A DNA stretch of 64,000 bases, from assembly GCA_910588555.1 (NCBI GenBank), contig CAJUPC010000005.1, forward strand, positions 4,525 through 68,524, given 5' to 3'. This document shows positions 1-8,921 of the stretch, piece by piece; position 1 is the first letter of the stretch, and each line of letters opens with the position of its first letter. A program made the position numbers and the translations under genes. The notes below the pieces were generated by a model. It saw only the letters and a list, made by a program, of their open reading frames with translations. It was not told the origin of the DNA and made no database searches. This stretch comes from Candidatus Gastranaerophilales bacterium. Its GTDB lineage: Bacteria > Cyanobacteriota > Vampirovibrionia > Gastranaerophilales > Gastranaerophilaceae.

Positions 1-901
1 AATGACCCAATTCGTAATAAATCTGAGGGGTATCGATATTAAATTCAAGAAGTTTTTCGTAGCAGTCAATAGCTTCGTCTGTCTGCTCGGGGAAATATGT
101 CTGTAAAACGGTTGCAAGTTTTACAAGAACTTCACGATTTAACGGATTAGCTTCCAAAACTTTTCTGTAACAATCAACTGTTAAATCAATTTCTTTATTT
201 TTTAAGGCAATATCACCCATTCTATTATAGAAAATTTCGCCGTGGTTAGTTGCCATGACAGCTTGTCTGTAAAGATTTTCGGCAGACGGGTACATTTTGA
301 ATTTTTCCAAAAATTTTCCGACAGTATTGTATGTAAATACCGACAAATCATCTGACATGTTTTTATAAAACATTTTCATAGACGGTTTGTCCCAAGCAAG
401 CATAAGACTTCCTGATACGAAATAGTATAGAAAACTCAAATAATCTGCGGGGTTTCCGTTTTGAGAATTGATTTTCTGCAAAATGGATTGAGAAAGTATT
501 AAACGCGGGCGTGCAGATTTTAATTTTCCCATTTTTATAGCTGATTTGAACTCATTTTCAGCCGATTTAAAATCGTTTGCAAGTTTCATGAAAAAGCCTG
601 TATAAAGACGCGCATTTACGTTTTGAGGCGCAAGAGAAACTGCTGTTTTGCACTGTTCAATAGCTGTTTCAAGACTGATTTGTCCTTGTTCCCACATTAA
701 AGCAGCAAGTCTGTAATAAGCCTCCGGTAAAGCAGGGTCATATTTTACCGCGTCTATATAATATTCGATAGCTTCCTGCAAGTCGGAATTCTGCTGTCTC
801 ACAAGGTATTTTTCATGAGCTTCTCTGGCTTTTTCAAGAGCTTCAGCGGCTCTATCCGTATTTGCTGCTACTATCGGCTGTATTAAAGTTTGTTCTGACA
901 T
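1..901 (-). CDS. TPR-repeat protein (3' end outside window)
   Basis: The reading frame opens at an ATG at 901, preceded by a GGAG ribosome binding site, and runs off the left edge, so the C-terminus is missing. The visible 300 residues are helical repeats of TPR type: paired helices with A/G-Y-F patterns such as PALPEAYYRLAALMWEQG and GEIFYNRMGDIALKNKEID. There is no signal peptide, so it is probably cytoplasmic. TPR proteins are protein-protein scaffolds; no catalytic domain is seen. The partner and function cannot be told from this fragment. Confidence 0.85.
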   Translation of the reverse strand, partial: MSEQTLIQPIVAANTDRAAEALEKAREAHEKYLVRQQNSDLQEAIEYYIDAVKYDPALPEAYYRLAALMWEQGQISLETAIEQCKTAVSLAPQNVNARLYTGFFMKLANDFKSAENEFKSAIKMGKLKSARPRLILSQSILQKINSQNGNPADYLSFLYYFVSGSLMLAWDKPSMKMFYKNMSDDLSVFTYNTVGKFLEKFKMYPSAENLYRQAVMATNHGEIFYNRMGDIALKNKEIDLTVDCYRKVLEANPLNREVLVKLATVLQTYFPEQTDEAIDCYEKLLEFNIDTPQIYYELGH

Positions 902-1002
902 CAATGAGCTCCAAATAAGATGTATTTCTGTGTTTTGTTTGACGACATATATAATAATAGTCTTTACAAAACTTAATTAATATCATCTACATGGAGTATA
1001 AA

Positions 1003-2235
1003 TTATTTGTCTGTTGAGAATGAATAAACAATTTCCCTGTTATATTCTTCTCCTGCTTTCAAAATGCCTTTTTCTTTGAAATTTTCGGTGTTAATTGCAT
1101 TAGGATAAAATTGCGGTTCCACACATAGTGATGAACGCTTTTCGTATCGCGAACCGCTTTTACCTGCCGGCTGGGCTGATTTTCCTAAGTGATTTGCTGT
1201 ATAAAACTGAAAACCGGGGAGATTTGTCGAAACTTTCAAAGTTATTCCTGTTTTTTCGGATTTTACGCTTGCGGCTTCTATTAGAGTTTTTCCGTCGTAA
1301 TTATCTATGCAATAATTTTGGTCAAATCCTGAGCCGATTTTAATTTGTTCATGGTCAGAATTAATTACATCGCCTATTTTTTTAGGAGTTCTGAAATCAA
1401 ACGGAGTATTTTCTACTTCTGTAAATTCTCCTGTAGGTACGGCAATTTTACTGTTTCTTGTTATTTTTGATGAATTCGGTAAAGTTACAGTATGGTCTAA
1501 AACAGAATTTTCTGATGTGTTTTCTGCGCCGTCAAGATTAAAATAAGTGTGATTGGTTAAATTAATAATTGTATCTTTATCTGTTTTTGCGTTGTATAAA
1601 ATATGTAAGTTATTATCGTTGTCAAACTTATATACGACAGAGGTTTCAACATTTGCAGGATAGCCGCTTTCCATATCTTTTTTCAGGTATGTAAATTTAA
1701 TGCCGTCTTTCAGTGGCTCAGCTTTCCAATTTTTAACGTCTAACCCTTGAGTTCCGCCATGTGAATGGGTTTTGCCGTTATCCTTGTTGCATTCCAGTGT
1801 GTATTCGGTGTTGTTTAGTGTAAATTTACCGTCACTGATTTTGTTTGCGTAAGGTCCGATAGTTCCGCCGGCGTGTCCTACTGGTGCAGTTTCGTAAGGA
1901 GTTACACTGTCATAGCCTTGAGTAACGTCAACGAGCTTTCCGTTTTTATCGGGAACCCTTACTGATGTCAGTGTTGCTCCAAATGTCGACAAATCTACAC
2001 TTGCGCCATTTTTATTAGTAATTGTGTAAAGAAAAGCTTTTTCACCGTTTTTTAATTTTCCGAAAGATTTTTTAGAAATTTTAATACCCGCATAATTATT
2101 GTCATCAACCTTAATTGTTTTGGTATAAGTATCTTTTGGCGGTTGAGTTTTTAAAAATTCCTGATGGACAATCTTTTGAGACTGGTTATTGTTGTTTAGA
2201 TTAAACATAAAATGCGGATTAAAATCTATCGGCAT
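1003..2235 (-). CDS. galM: aldose 1-epimerase (mutarotase) with N-terminal extension
   Basis: It interconverts alpha and beta anomers of aldoses such as galactose and glucose. Family landmarks are visible: GGTIGPYANKISDGKF, the HGG substrate loop (THSHGG) followed by the conserved Trp, the catalytic His in NHTYFNLDG, and the C-terminal catalytic Glu in CVEPQFYPNAIN. The family fold starts around residue 57 (KKSFGKLKNGEKAF). The first 56 residues are an Asn/Gln-rich extension unusual for cytosolic GalM. It is not a classic signal peptide but resembles the polar leaders on other proteins in this window. Start ATG has AAAGGAG upstream. No galactose operon genes adjoin it. Confidence 0.92.
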   Translation of the reverse strand: MPIDFNPHFMFNLNNNNQSQKIVHQEFLKTQPPKDTYTKTIKVDDNNYAGIKISKKSFGKLKNGEKAFLYTITNKNGASVDLSTFGATLTSVRVPDKNGKLVDVTQGYDSVTPYETAPVGHAGGTIGPYANKISDGKFTLNNTEYTLECNKDNGKTHSHGGTQGLDVKNWKAEPLKDGIKFTYLKKDMESGYPANVETSVVYKFDNDNNLHILYNAKTDKDTIINLTNHTYFNLDGAENTSENSVLDHTVTLPNSSKITRNSKIAVPTGEFTEVENTPFDFRTPKKIGDVINSDHEQIKIGSGFDQNYCIDNYDGKTLIEAASVKSEKTGITLKVSTNLPGFQFYTANHLGKSAQPAGKSGSRYEKRSSLCVEPQFYPNAINTENFKEKGILKAGEEYNREIVYSFSTDK

Positions 2236-2258
2236 ATCATACTCCTTTTTTTTATAAA

Positions 2259-2283
2259 GTAGGTCGGGATTGCTATCCCGACA
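2259..2283. repeat. short palindrome, TAGGTCGG family, copy 1
   Basis: A perfect 8-bp stem GTCGGGAT / ATCCCGAC around a TGCT loop, preceded by TAG. A near-identical element lies at 42013-42035 (GTCGGATT, TACT, AATCCGAC, also preceded by GTAG). It lacks a T-run on either side, so it is not an obvious intrinsic terminator. The shared flank and loop suggest a dispersed REP-like hairpin. Confidence 0.6.
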
Positions 2284-2319
2284 ATTGCATATATATTATA
2301 ACAGAAAATTTTTTTGTAA

Positions 2320-2325
2320 TATAAT
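2320..2325 (+). promoter_or_regulatory. -10 box of mnmG, leaderless arrangement
   Basis: A perfect TATAAT ends 6 nt before the mnmG ATG. Transcription should begin at or next to the start codon. No ribosome binding site precedes the ATG and no clear -35 is visible. Confidence 0.65.
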
Positions 2326-2331
2326 ACTGAT

Positions 2332-4215
2332 ATGAATTATCTGAATAACAAATACGATATTATAGTAGTTGGTGCAGGGCATGCAGGCTGTGAGGCTGCA
2401 ATTTCCTGTGCTAAATTGGGTGCAAAAGTTTTGCTTTGCACGCTTAATGTTGATAACATTGCGCTTATGCCGTGCAATCCTGCAATAGGTGGCCCCGCAA
2501 AATCAACTCTGGTTAGAGAAATTGATACCCTCGGCGGTGTTATGGGGGAAGCGGCTGATGCAACTTATATTCAGATGAAAATGTTAAATTCCTCAAAAGG
2601 CCCTGCTGTAAGGGCGCTACGCGCACAATCAGACAAACGTCAATATATGGATTATATGCGCAATATTATTGAGAATAACGAAAATATTTATCTGAGACAG
2701 GCTTGTATTACAGATTTAATCGTTAAAGACGGCAGAATTTCAGGTGCGGTTGATGAATTTGGAATTGAATATTCTGCACAGGCTGTTGTTTTGACAACCG
2801 GAACTTCATTAAACGGTAAAATATTTGTCGGACTTCGTTCTTATGAAGCGGGACGATTGGGTGAAAAGGCAGCGCACGGATTATCCGAGTCTTTGATAAA
2901 ACATGGTATTACGATTAAAAAGCTTAAAACAGGCACACCTCCGCGTGTTGATAAACGTACAATTGATTATTCAAAAATGCAAATTCAACCCGGGGATGAT
3001 AATCTTCATTTTTATTCGTTTAAACCGAACAGACCAATTCGCAAGCAATATCCGTGTTATTTGACAAGAACAAACGAAGAAACGCATAGAATAATTAAAG
3101 AAAATCTTGATAAATCTCCGATGTTTCAGGGTTTAATTCAAGGTGTGGGACCACGTTATTGCCCGTCAATTGAGGATAAAGTCGTAAGATTTAGCGAAAA
3201 TCCGTCGCACCATATATTCATTGAACCTGAAGGCTTGGGAACTTATGAAGTTTATATTCAAGGTTTTTCAAGCAGTCTGCCCGAACAGGTTCAGGTACAA
3301 ATGCTCAGAACCCTCCCGGGATTAGAAAATGCCCATATAATAAAACCCGCTTATGCTGTTGAATATGATTATGTTCCCGCTGTTCAGACTACACATTCTC
3401 TTATGTCAAAAAATATTCAGGGACTTTTCTTTGGCGGACAAATTAACGGAACAAGCGGTTATGAAGAAGCTGCTGCGCAAGGACTAATTGCGGGTATAAA
3501 CGCGTTTAATTATATAAATAATCGTGAAATGCTTGAACTTTCAAGAAGCTCGTCTTATATCGGAACCCTTATTGATGATTTGGTGACAAAAGATATTCAA
3601 GACCCTTACAGAATGCTTACTTCCCGTTCGGAATACAGACTTCTTTTAAGGCAGGATAACGCAGATACAAGGTTGACTCCTATTGGTCATAAAGTCGGAC
3701 TTGTTGATGATAAACAGTTCAAAGTTTTTACAGATAAACAAGAAGCAATTGAGCGCGAAATGGAACGTATTCGTGAAGTAAAAATTTCAGCTTCCGATGA
3801 AGTTAATTCAATATTGTCCGAGTATGGCGAACATATGGATCGCGGAATGAAGATTGCCGAACTTTTAAAACGTCCTAATATTGATTACAATGTAATTCAA
3901 AAACTTGATGAAACAACCCGCGAATTAAATATTCCATTTGATGTTGCCGAGCAAGTTGAAATTCTTGTAAAATACGACGGATATTTAAAACGTCAGGAAT
4001 TTCAGGTTGAGCAGGCAGGAAAACTTGATAAATACAAAATCCCTGATGATATTGATTATTCAAAACTTGAACATATTTCATCAGAAACACGAGATAAGTT
4101 ATCAAAAATAAGACCTAAAACATTAGCGCAAGCTTCTCGTATCGGGGGTGTAAAACCTGCAGATATTTCGATTTTAATGGTAATGCTTGAACGCCATCAG
4201 GTTGCAAGAAAATAG
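2332..4215 (+). CDS. mnmG: tRNA uridine-5-carboxymethylaminomethyl modification enzyme MnmG (GidA)
   Basis: FAD-dependent partner of MnmE that installs the cmnm5 group on wobble U34 of tRNAs. The N-terminal dinucleotide-binding motif VVGAGHAGCEAA is at residues 11-22, the GidA signature GPRYCPSIEDKVVRF near residue 280, and GGQINGTSGYEEAAAQG near 375; the helical tRNA-binding C-terminal region is complete. 627 residues is normal for the family. The start is preceded by TATAAT with a 6-nt gap and no Shine-Dalgarno sequence. mnmE is not in this window. Confidence 0.97.
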   Translation: MNYLNNKYDIIVVGAGHAGCEAAISCAKLGAKVLLCTLNVDNIALMPCNPAIGGPAKSTLVREIDTLGGVMGEAADATYIQMKMLNSSKGPAVRALRAQSDKRQYMDYMRNIIENNENIYLRQACITDLIVKDGRISGAVDEFGIEYSAQAVVLTTGTSLNGKIFVGLRSYEAGRLGEKAAHGLSESLIKHGITIKKLKTGTPPRVDKRTIDYSKMQIQPGDDNLHFYSFKPNRPIRKQYPCYLTRTNEETHRIIKENLDKSPMFQGLIQGVGPRYCPSIEDKVVRFSENPSHHIFIEPEGLGTYEVYIQGFSSSLPEQVQVQMLRTLPGLENAHIIKPAYAVEYDYVPAVQTTHSLMSKNIQGLFFGGQINGTSGYEEAAAQGLIAGINAFNYINNREMLELSRSSSYIGTLIDDLVTKDIQDPYRMLTSRSEYRLLLRQDNADTRLTPIGHKVGLVDDKQFKVFTDKQEAIEREMERIREVKISASDEVNSILSEYGEHMDRGMKIAELLKRPNIDYNVIQKLDETTRELNIPFDVAEQVEILVKYDGYLKRQEFQVEQAGKLDKYKIPDDIDYSKLEHISSETRDKLSKIRPKTLAQASRIGGVKPADISILMVMLERHQVARK

Positions 4216-4265
4216 TCTGTGTATTAATAGCAAAATATTTTATGTTTGAATTTTGTTATATTACA

Positions 4266-5135
4266 ATGATAACTTTAAATCTGATAAATACATTTAGTAC
4301 AAAATATAAACAACCCCCGTCTCAAAATGTAAATTTTTGTGGTCTGCAAGTGTTGAATAAGGATAAATTTGAACAAGTTGCGAATAAAATATTCCTAAAG
4401 GTTTATAATCCTTTTACACATTCTTATTCTAAAGATGAAATTATAACAAACTTTAGTAAATCTCAAATTTTTAATCTAAAACACAACTCAAGAGCAATAT
4501 ACGAAGGAAAAATTTTAAAAATAGATTACGATCCGAACAGAATAGATTTTCTCTTTGATAAAGTCAATAAAAAACCGATAAAAACAGTAATATTGAAAAC
4601 AACGGATGATAAAAACAGTATCAGTTATAATTTTATGTCAGAAAATCTGCAAAAAGAATACGGATATTTAAATTTTTCTCATCATGAAAATATTGATAAT
4701 ATATGGTTTGATGAACTGCTTCAAGATAGACCTGAACAAGGTATAATTGGTTCTAAAATTGTAATAGATTATGTGCAAAATTGGGATGACGCAAATGTTG
4801 GCGGTATCGGACATCTTGCTGATAAACTTGCAGTAAAATATTGCTTAGATAATGATTTTCCTGTCAATATTGTATCTGTTGCAGACAGAGGTTCACATTT
4901 GGCTCATTATTTAAGAGGAAAAAGATTTTTTCCTCTAGAAGAAAACTCAATAAGTTGGAACTATTATAAAGAAAATTTTGGAGAAACGGACATAAACAAA
5001 ATATTGGAAAAAGAAGCGTCATCCCGTCTTAAAAATGAAAAAATTAACTTAGATATGGGGTTTTTGCCAATGTATATGCCAAAAGAACTAGCAAATAAAT
5101 ACGTCAAAGAATTAGTATCTGAAAAGATGATATAA
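4266..5135 (+). CDS. uncharacterised protein, GNAT-like, with F-C-G leader motif
   Basis: I do not recognise this family with certainty. The C-terminal half (GIIGSKIVIDYVQ, GGIGHLADKLAVKYCLDNDF, then GSHLAHYLRGKRF) resembles an N-acetyltransferase acetyl-CoA pocket, but no definitive motif is present. The start at 4266 is preferred over an in-frame ATG at 4242: it leaves a polar leader of 23 residues ending in VNFCG, the same layout as the proteins at 16149 and 17844. Neither start has a ribosome binding site. It lies 50 bp after mnmG and may be co-transcribed with it. Confidence 0.6.
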   Translation: MITLNLINTFSTKYKQPPSQNVNFCGLQVLNKDKFEQVANKIFLKVYNPFTHSYSKDEIITNFSKSQIFNLKHNSRAIYEGKILKIDYDPNRIDFLFDKVNKKPIKTVILKTTDDKNSISYNFMSENLQKEYGYLNFSHHENIDNIWFDELLQDRPEQGIIGSKIVIDYVQNWDDANVGGIGHLADKLAVKYCLDNDFPVNIVSVADRGSHLAHYLRGKRFFPLEENSISWNYYKENFGETDINKILEKEASSRLKNEKINLDMGFLPMYMPKELANKYVKELVSEKMI

Positions 5136-5330
5136 AAAAGCAAAGAAATAATAATAAGAACTTTCGGGAGATAGATTGTCTTGCTCACTCGCGTTTAACA
5201 GGTCTACGTTTGATTGCTTCATAATTTTAAATTATTCCGCAATCAAGCCTCCGCCTTCAGCTCGTTCGCGCTCGAACCTAAGACAAGGCTGTACCTTGTG
5301 GTTCTCATCCAACGTGTAAATTCTTGACAA
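5136..5330. other. intergenic remnant beside tRNA-Gln: partial tRNA-end copy and hairpin
   Basis: No credible gene. At 5160-5177 there is an imperfect copy (15 of 18 bases) of the tRNA-Gln 3' end at 5370-5387, in the same orientation. At 5212-5244 lies a long hairpin with GATTGC / GCAATC outer arms and AT-rich inner arms. Bases 5240-5330 are richer in G+C than their surroundings. This could be a decayed tRNA or integration-site duplication, or a dispersed repeat. Confidence 0.35.
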
Positions 5331-5360
5331 AAAAATATCCCACATTGTGGGATATTTTTT
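5331..5360. terminator. bidirectional intrinsic terminator after tRNA-Gln
   Basis: The stem AAATATCCCAC / GTGGGATATTT has a 3-nt ATT loop and A/T runs on both sides. It sits 11 bp beyond the 3' end of the minus-strand tRNA-Gln. Confidence 0.8.
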
Positions 5361-5371
5361 GTAATAAAAAC

Positions 5372-5442
5372 TTCCCGGAGATGGATTCGAACCACCGTTG
5401 GAAGAGCCAGAATCTTCAGTCCTGCCACTAGACGATCCGGGA
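5372..5442 (-). tRNA. tRNA-Gln (anticodon CTG)
   Basis: A 71-nt cloverleaf is readable on the minus strand. Acceptor TCCCGGA pairs with TCCGGGA, the anticodon stem is GAAGA / TCTTC with loop TTCTGGC (anticodon CTG, codon CAG), and the T-loop is TTCGAAT. The discriminator is A and CCA is not encoded. A tRNA-Gln(TTG) would be expected elsewhere. Confidence 0.92.
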
Positions 5443-5572
5443 ATATTTTTGCCCTCTTTATCAAGGTTTGTAAATATTTTAAAGGTTTCTCTCCAAACAT
5501 AATTTTATATCAGAGAAAATTTTATTGCAACACTTATATTAGTAAATAAATATTAAAAAATAATTAACTTAC

Positions 5573-5612
5573 TTGTATAAAATCATTGACTGCATATAAT
5601 AAGTGTATAATG
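5573..5612 (+). promoter_or_regulatory. promoter of pgi
   Basis: TTGTAT at 5573-5578, then 17 nt, then TATAAT at 5596-5601. A second TATAAT follows at 5607-5612, with TTGACT at 5587-5592 only 14 nt before it. The AAAGG ribosome binding site lies at about 5634. Two overlapping start sites are possible. Confidence 0.6.
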
Positions 5613-5643
5613 TGTACTTATTTTTTAGAGAGAAAGGTTATTA

Positions 5644-7032
5644 ATGATTAAACTAAATTACAAAAACACTGACGAAATGGTTATCGGTAAAGATAACGGT
5701 TTGAATATTCAACAGGAATTTGCAAGCTACAAAGATACTATTGCACACATTATTTCCGACTTGAATAAAAGAAAAGACAAACCGGGTCAGTGGCTTCAAT
5801 GGATGAACCTTGGTTACAACGAAGAAACTATCTGGTATGTAAAAGAATTTGCTTCTCAGGTTAAAGGTAAATTTGAAAATATCTTGGTTTTGGGTATCGG
5901 CGGTTCTGCTTTGGGCGGTATTGCAGTTACGGAAGCTCTTTTGAAACCATACTGGAATTTGTTGACTCCTGAACAAAGAAACGGATTGCCGAGAATTTTC
6001 TTCCTCGATAATATTGACCCTGACTCAATTTCAGGTTTGTTAAGCGTTCTTGATTTGAAGAAAACTCTTGTAAATGTAATCACTAAATCAGGTTCAACTG
6101 CTGAAACTATGTCACAGTTTATGATTGTTAAAAATCTTCTTGAAAAAGAATTGGGCTCTGATTACAGAAACAATATCGTAGCTACAACTGATAAAAAAAC
6201 TGGTATTTTAAGACAGATTTCAGAACAAGAAGGTTACAAAACTTTTGTTGTACCTGATGATGTAGGCGGAAGATTTTCAGTGTTCTCTGCTGTAGGTTTG
6301 TTACCGTTTGCTCTTGTCGGACTTGATATTGATGAAATGATTAACGGTATTAAAGACATGGATTTGGCTTTGAAAAATACTGATATCAATGAAAATATTG
6401 CTGCTCAAAATGCTTTAATTCATTTCTTAATGGATACTAAAAAAGGTAAAAACTTATCAGTTATGATGCCTTATTCAAGCAGATTGAAATATGTTTCTGA
6501 CTGGTATGTACAGCTTTGGGCTGAATCTTTGGGCAAAAATAAAGACAATAACGGAAAAGATGTAAATGTAGGACCTACACCGATTAAAGCTCTCGGTGCA
6601 ACAGACCAGCACTCACAAATTCAGCTTTATAACGAAGGACCGAATGACAAAGTTATCAACTTTATCAGAGTTGCAGAATTTGATACAACACTTGAAATAC
6701 CGAGTATTTTTGAATACACAGGTATCGGATACTTAGGCGGAAAATCAATTAACCAATTGATTAACGCAGAAGCTGATTCTACAAGAGTTGCATTGTCTGA
6801 TTATAATAGACCGACAATCACAATTACATTGGATAAAGTTGACGGTTATAATGTAGCTCAGTTGTTGTATATGTTAGAAGTTCAAACAGCTATTGCGGGT
6901 GAATTGTATAACATTAATACATTCAACCAACCGGGTGTAGAACAGGCTAAAAATTACACTTATGCATTGATGGGCAGAGCGGGTTATGAAGAATCAGCTC
7001 AAGTGCTTCAAGAAAAAATGGCAGCTGTTTAA
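5644..7032 (+). CDS. pgi: glucose-6-phosphate isomerase
   Basis: Interconverts glucose 6-phosphate and fructose 6-phosphate in glycolysis and gluconeogenesis. Visible motifs are the sugar-phosphate loop VLGIGGSALGG, VITKSGSTAETMSQF, GGRFSVFSAVGLLP, the catalytic region GATDQHSQIQLYNEGPND, and the C-terminal Lys in QPGVEQAKNYTYALMG. 462 residues fits the shorter Firmicutes/cyanobacterial form. It is a single-gene unit, with its own promoter and a strong terminator immediately after it. Confidence 0.97.
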   Translation: MIKLNYKNTDEMVIGKDNGLNIQQEFASYKDTIAHIISDLNKRKDKPGQWLQWMNLGYNEETIWYVKEFASQVKGKFENILVLGIGGSALGGIAVTEALLKPYWNLLTPEQRNGLPRIFFLDNIDPDSISGLLSVLDLKKTLVNVITKSGSTAETMSQFMIVKNLLEKELGSDYRNNIVATTDKKTGILRQISEQEGYKTFVVPDDVGGRFSVFSAVGLLPFALVGLDIDEMINGIKDMDLALKNTDINENIAAQNALIHFLMDTKKGKNLSVMMPYSSRLKYVSDWYVQLWAESLGKNKDNNGKDVNVGPTPIKALGATDQHSQIQLYNEGPNDKVINFIRVAEFDTTLEIPSIFEYTGIGYLGGKSINQLINAEADSTRVALSDYNRPTITITLDKVDGYNVAQLLYMLEVQTAIAGELYNINTFNQPGVEQAKNYTYALMGRAGYEESAQVLQEKMAAV

Positions 7033-7047
7033 TAAGTTACAAAATAG

Positions 7048-7084
7048 AAAAATCGGGTTGAAGTTATTCGACCCGATTTTTTCT
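7048..7084 (+). terminator. intrinsic terminator of pgi
   Basis: The stem AAAATCGGGT / ACCCGATTTT has a 12-nt loop and is followed by a T-run. It starts 16 bp after the pgi stop codon. Confidence 0.85.
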
Positions 7085-7114
7085 TGGTATTGAAGAAGGC
7101 TGGCAGATGAGGTA

Positions 7115-7834
7115 TTAATACATTTCTTCATCTTCTCTGTCGATTGTTTCAAAGTCAATTTGAGCAAGATAATGTGCTGCCATTGCTAATGTATAAACAA
7201 ATACTATACAGTAATAGAATATTGAAATAGGGTGCCAGGTTCCCCAGAAAAGCCACAACAAATAGCAAATTGGAAGCAAGAGTAATGACGCAGCAAGCAG
7301 CAATTGAGGTATCATAAATAGTGCCGCAATCATTATATCTGCACTTGATTTTGATATTGCTTTCAAATTGTATGCGTCGGAAATTTTAAATTTTCTCGAA
7401 AAACACATGTATCCTGTCAATACTATTGACGCAAATATACATTTTATAACTGTCTGAAATGCTGTTAATACAACACTTGCGGGCAGGTGTTTTGCCGCCA
7501 AATCGCAGAGGAAATATGCAATGTATGAATTTATTGCAATAGAAGGTCCAAGTGCAAGCGTTCCTTTAAACCCGTTCCATATCAATTCAAAAAGGTTTAA
7601 AGACGGCATAACATGACTTTCAGTGTTTCTTACATTTGCAGTGCATTTGATAAAGAAACCGAAAAGCAATAAATATGTCACGATATAAAGCCACCACAGA
7701 CCTGCCATTTCTTCTTTTGAACCGTTTATGTATGCGTTTACACAAAAATACAACGGGATTGCTAAAATTAATGATTTTACAAATGAATTATCGTCTTGAA
7801 ATACTTCTGTGAATGCTTCTTTTATTGATGCCAT
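7115..7834 (-). CDS. multi-pass membrane protein, possibly DUF4013-like
   Basis: 239 residues with about six hydrophobic segments, separated by short charged loops (for example around residues 20-37, 45-63, 95-115, 125-145, 165-190 and 200-222). A KISDAYNLKAISK loop and Gly/Ala-rich helices recall DUF4013 membrane proteins; that assignment is tentative. It is the last gene of the minus-strand run, following the histidine kinase after 1 bp, with GAAAGAGG as ribosome binding site, so it may be expressed with the sensor. Function unknown. Confidence 0.75.
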   Translation of the reverse strand: MASIKEAFTEVFQDDNSFVKSLILAIPLYFCVNAYINGSKEEMAGLWWLYIVTYLLLFGFFIKCTANVRNTESHVMPSLNLFELIWNGFKGTLALGPSIAINSYIAYFLCDLAAKHLPASVVLTAFQTVIKCIFASIVLTGYMCFSRKFKISDAYNLKAISKSSADIMIAALFMIPQLLLAASLLLLPICYLLWLFWGTWHPISIFYYCIVFVYTLAMAAHYLAQIDFETIDREDEEMY

Positions 7835-7835
7835 A

Positions 7836-8921
7836 CTAACCTCTTTCTTTTGGCAATTCTACTATGAACTTTGCGCCCTTGCCTTTCGCACTTTCCACAT
7901 AAATTTTTCCTTTATGCAGTTTTACAAGTTCCTTTGTGATTGCAAGCCCCAAACCTGTTGAAGCTTCTTTACTTTCTCCTACCTGCTCAAATTTTTTGAA
8001 TATTTTTGAATGATTACGTTTGGCAATGCCGATACCGTTGTCTTTAACAGATATAATAATTTTATCGGACAATTCGTCTGCAGAAATTGTAATCTCGCCA
8101 TTTTCAGGAGTGAATTTAATTGCATTACTCAGCAAATTAAATAATATCTGTTGAATTTTTTGATAATCTGCATTGATATTTACTGATTGTGAATTGTTAA
8201 TAAAAGCAATATTTTTCTTGATAATTAGAGGTTTTATTGTGTTTACAACCTCATTTATCAATATTGTAATGTCAAATTCGCGTTTGTTCAATGTAATCAT
8301 ATTGGCTTCAATCTTTGACATATCAAGGATTTCGTTAATCATTTCAAGCAGATTTAAACCCGAAACTTTTATATCGTTTATGTATTCTTTTTGTTTTTCG
8401 TTTAACTCTCCAATAAATTCATTTCCCAGTAAATCAGAATAGCCTAAAATTGAGTTTAAAGGTGTTCTTAGTTCATGAGAAATGTGTGACAGAAATTTTG
8501 TCTTTACTTCTTCCGCTTCTTTGATTTCGACGTTATTTTTTTGAACTTCAAGATAGACATCCTGCAGAGCCTGTACCTGCATTTTTATAATCTTTGATAT
8601 TTCAAAATCCTTAGTTATATTTGCAATAACGCTTGCGCAGGTTTTAAATATTTTTTTGTCGTCAGCGCTAAAGTTTTCGCCCGTAATTATTATTTCGCCG
8701 AAAACAGTATTTTTGAGCTTTAATTCTTCTTTTAAAGCAGGAGTGTTTATTTCCGGCTCAGGATTATATGAATATTCCAGACGTTTTGGATTTGTAAAAA
8801 ATATGTATCCTGATTTAAATTTGATTATTTTTGAAAGCACGGAAAATACTTCAAACCCGAAATTTTCTCCCTGTTGGATTTGAAAAAAATCGTTAATATT
8901 TTCAAGTGCATTTTGGTACAT
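7836..8921 (-). CDS. sensor histidine kinase without membrane segment
   Basis: Autophosphorylating sensor of a two-component or phosphorelay system. Residues 1-120 form an apparently cytosolic GAF-like sensory region, followed by a short coiled coil (EVQKNNVEIKEAEEVKTKF). The H-box FLSHISHELRTPLNSILGY is near residue 147, the N-box NLLSNAIKFTPENG near 265, then DNGIGIAKRNHSKIFKKFEQ and GLGLAITKELVKLHKG. There are no transmembrane segments and no response regulator next to it. Its ATG overlaps the hpt stop codon in TAATG, implying translational coupling. Confidence 0.93.
   Translation of the reverse strand: MYQNALENINDFFQIQQGENFGFEVFSVLSKIIKFKSGYIFFTNPKRLEYSYNPEPEINTPALKEELKLKNTVFGEIIITGENFSADDKKIFKTCASVIANITKDFEISKIIKMQVQALQDVYLEVQKNNVEIKEAEEVKTKFLSHISHELRTPLNSILGYSDLLGNEFIGELNEKQKEYINDIKVSGLNLLEMINEILDMSKIEANMITLNKREFDITILINEVVNTIKPLIIKKNIAFINNSQSVNINADYQKIQQILFNLLSNAIKFTPENGEITISADELSDKIIISVKDNGIGIAKRNHSKIFKKFEQVGESKEASTGLGLAITKELVKLHKGKIYVESAKGKGAKFIVELPKERG

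Noticed and set aside
5243..5500. Minus-strand open frame of 85 codons near tRNA-Gln
   Set aside because: It runs straight through tRNA-Gln and the terminator hairpin and has no ribosome binding site; not a gene.
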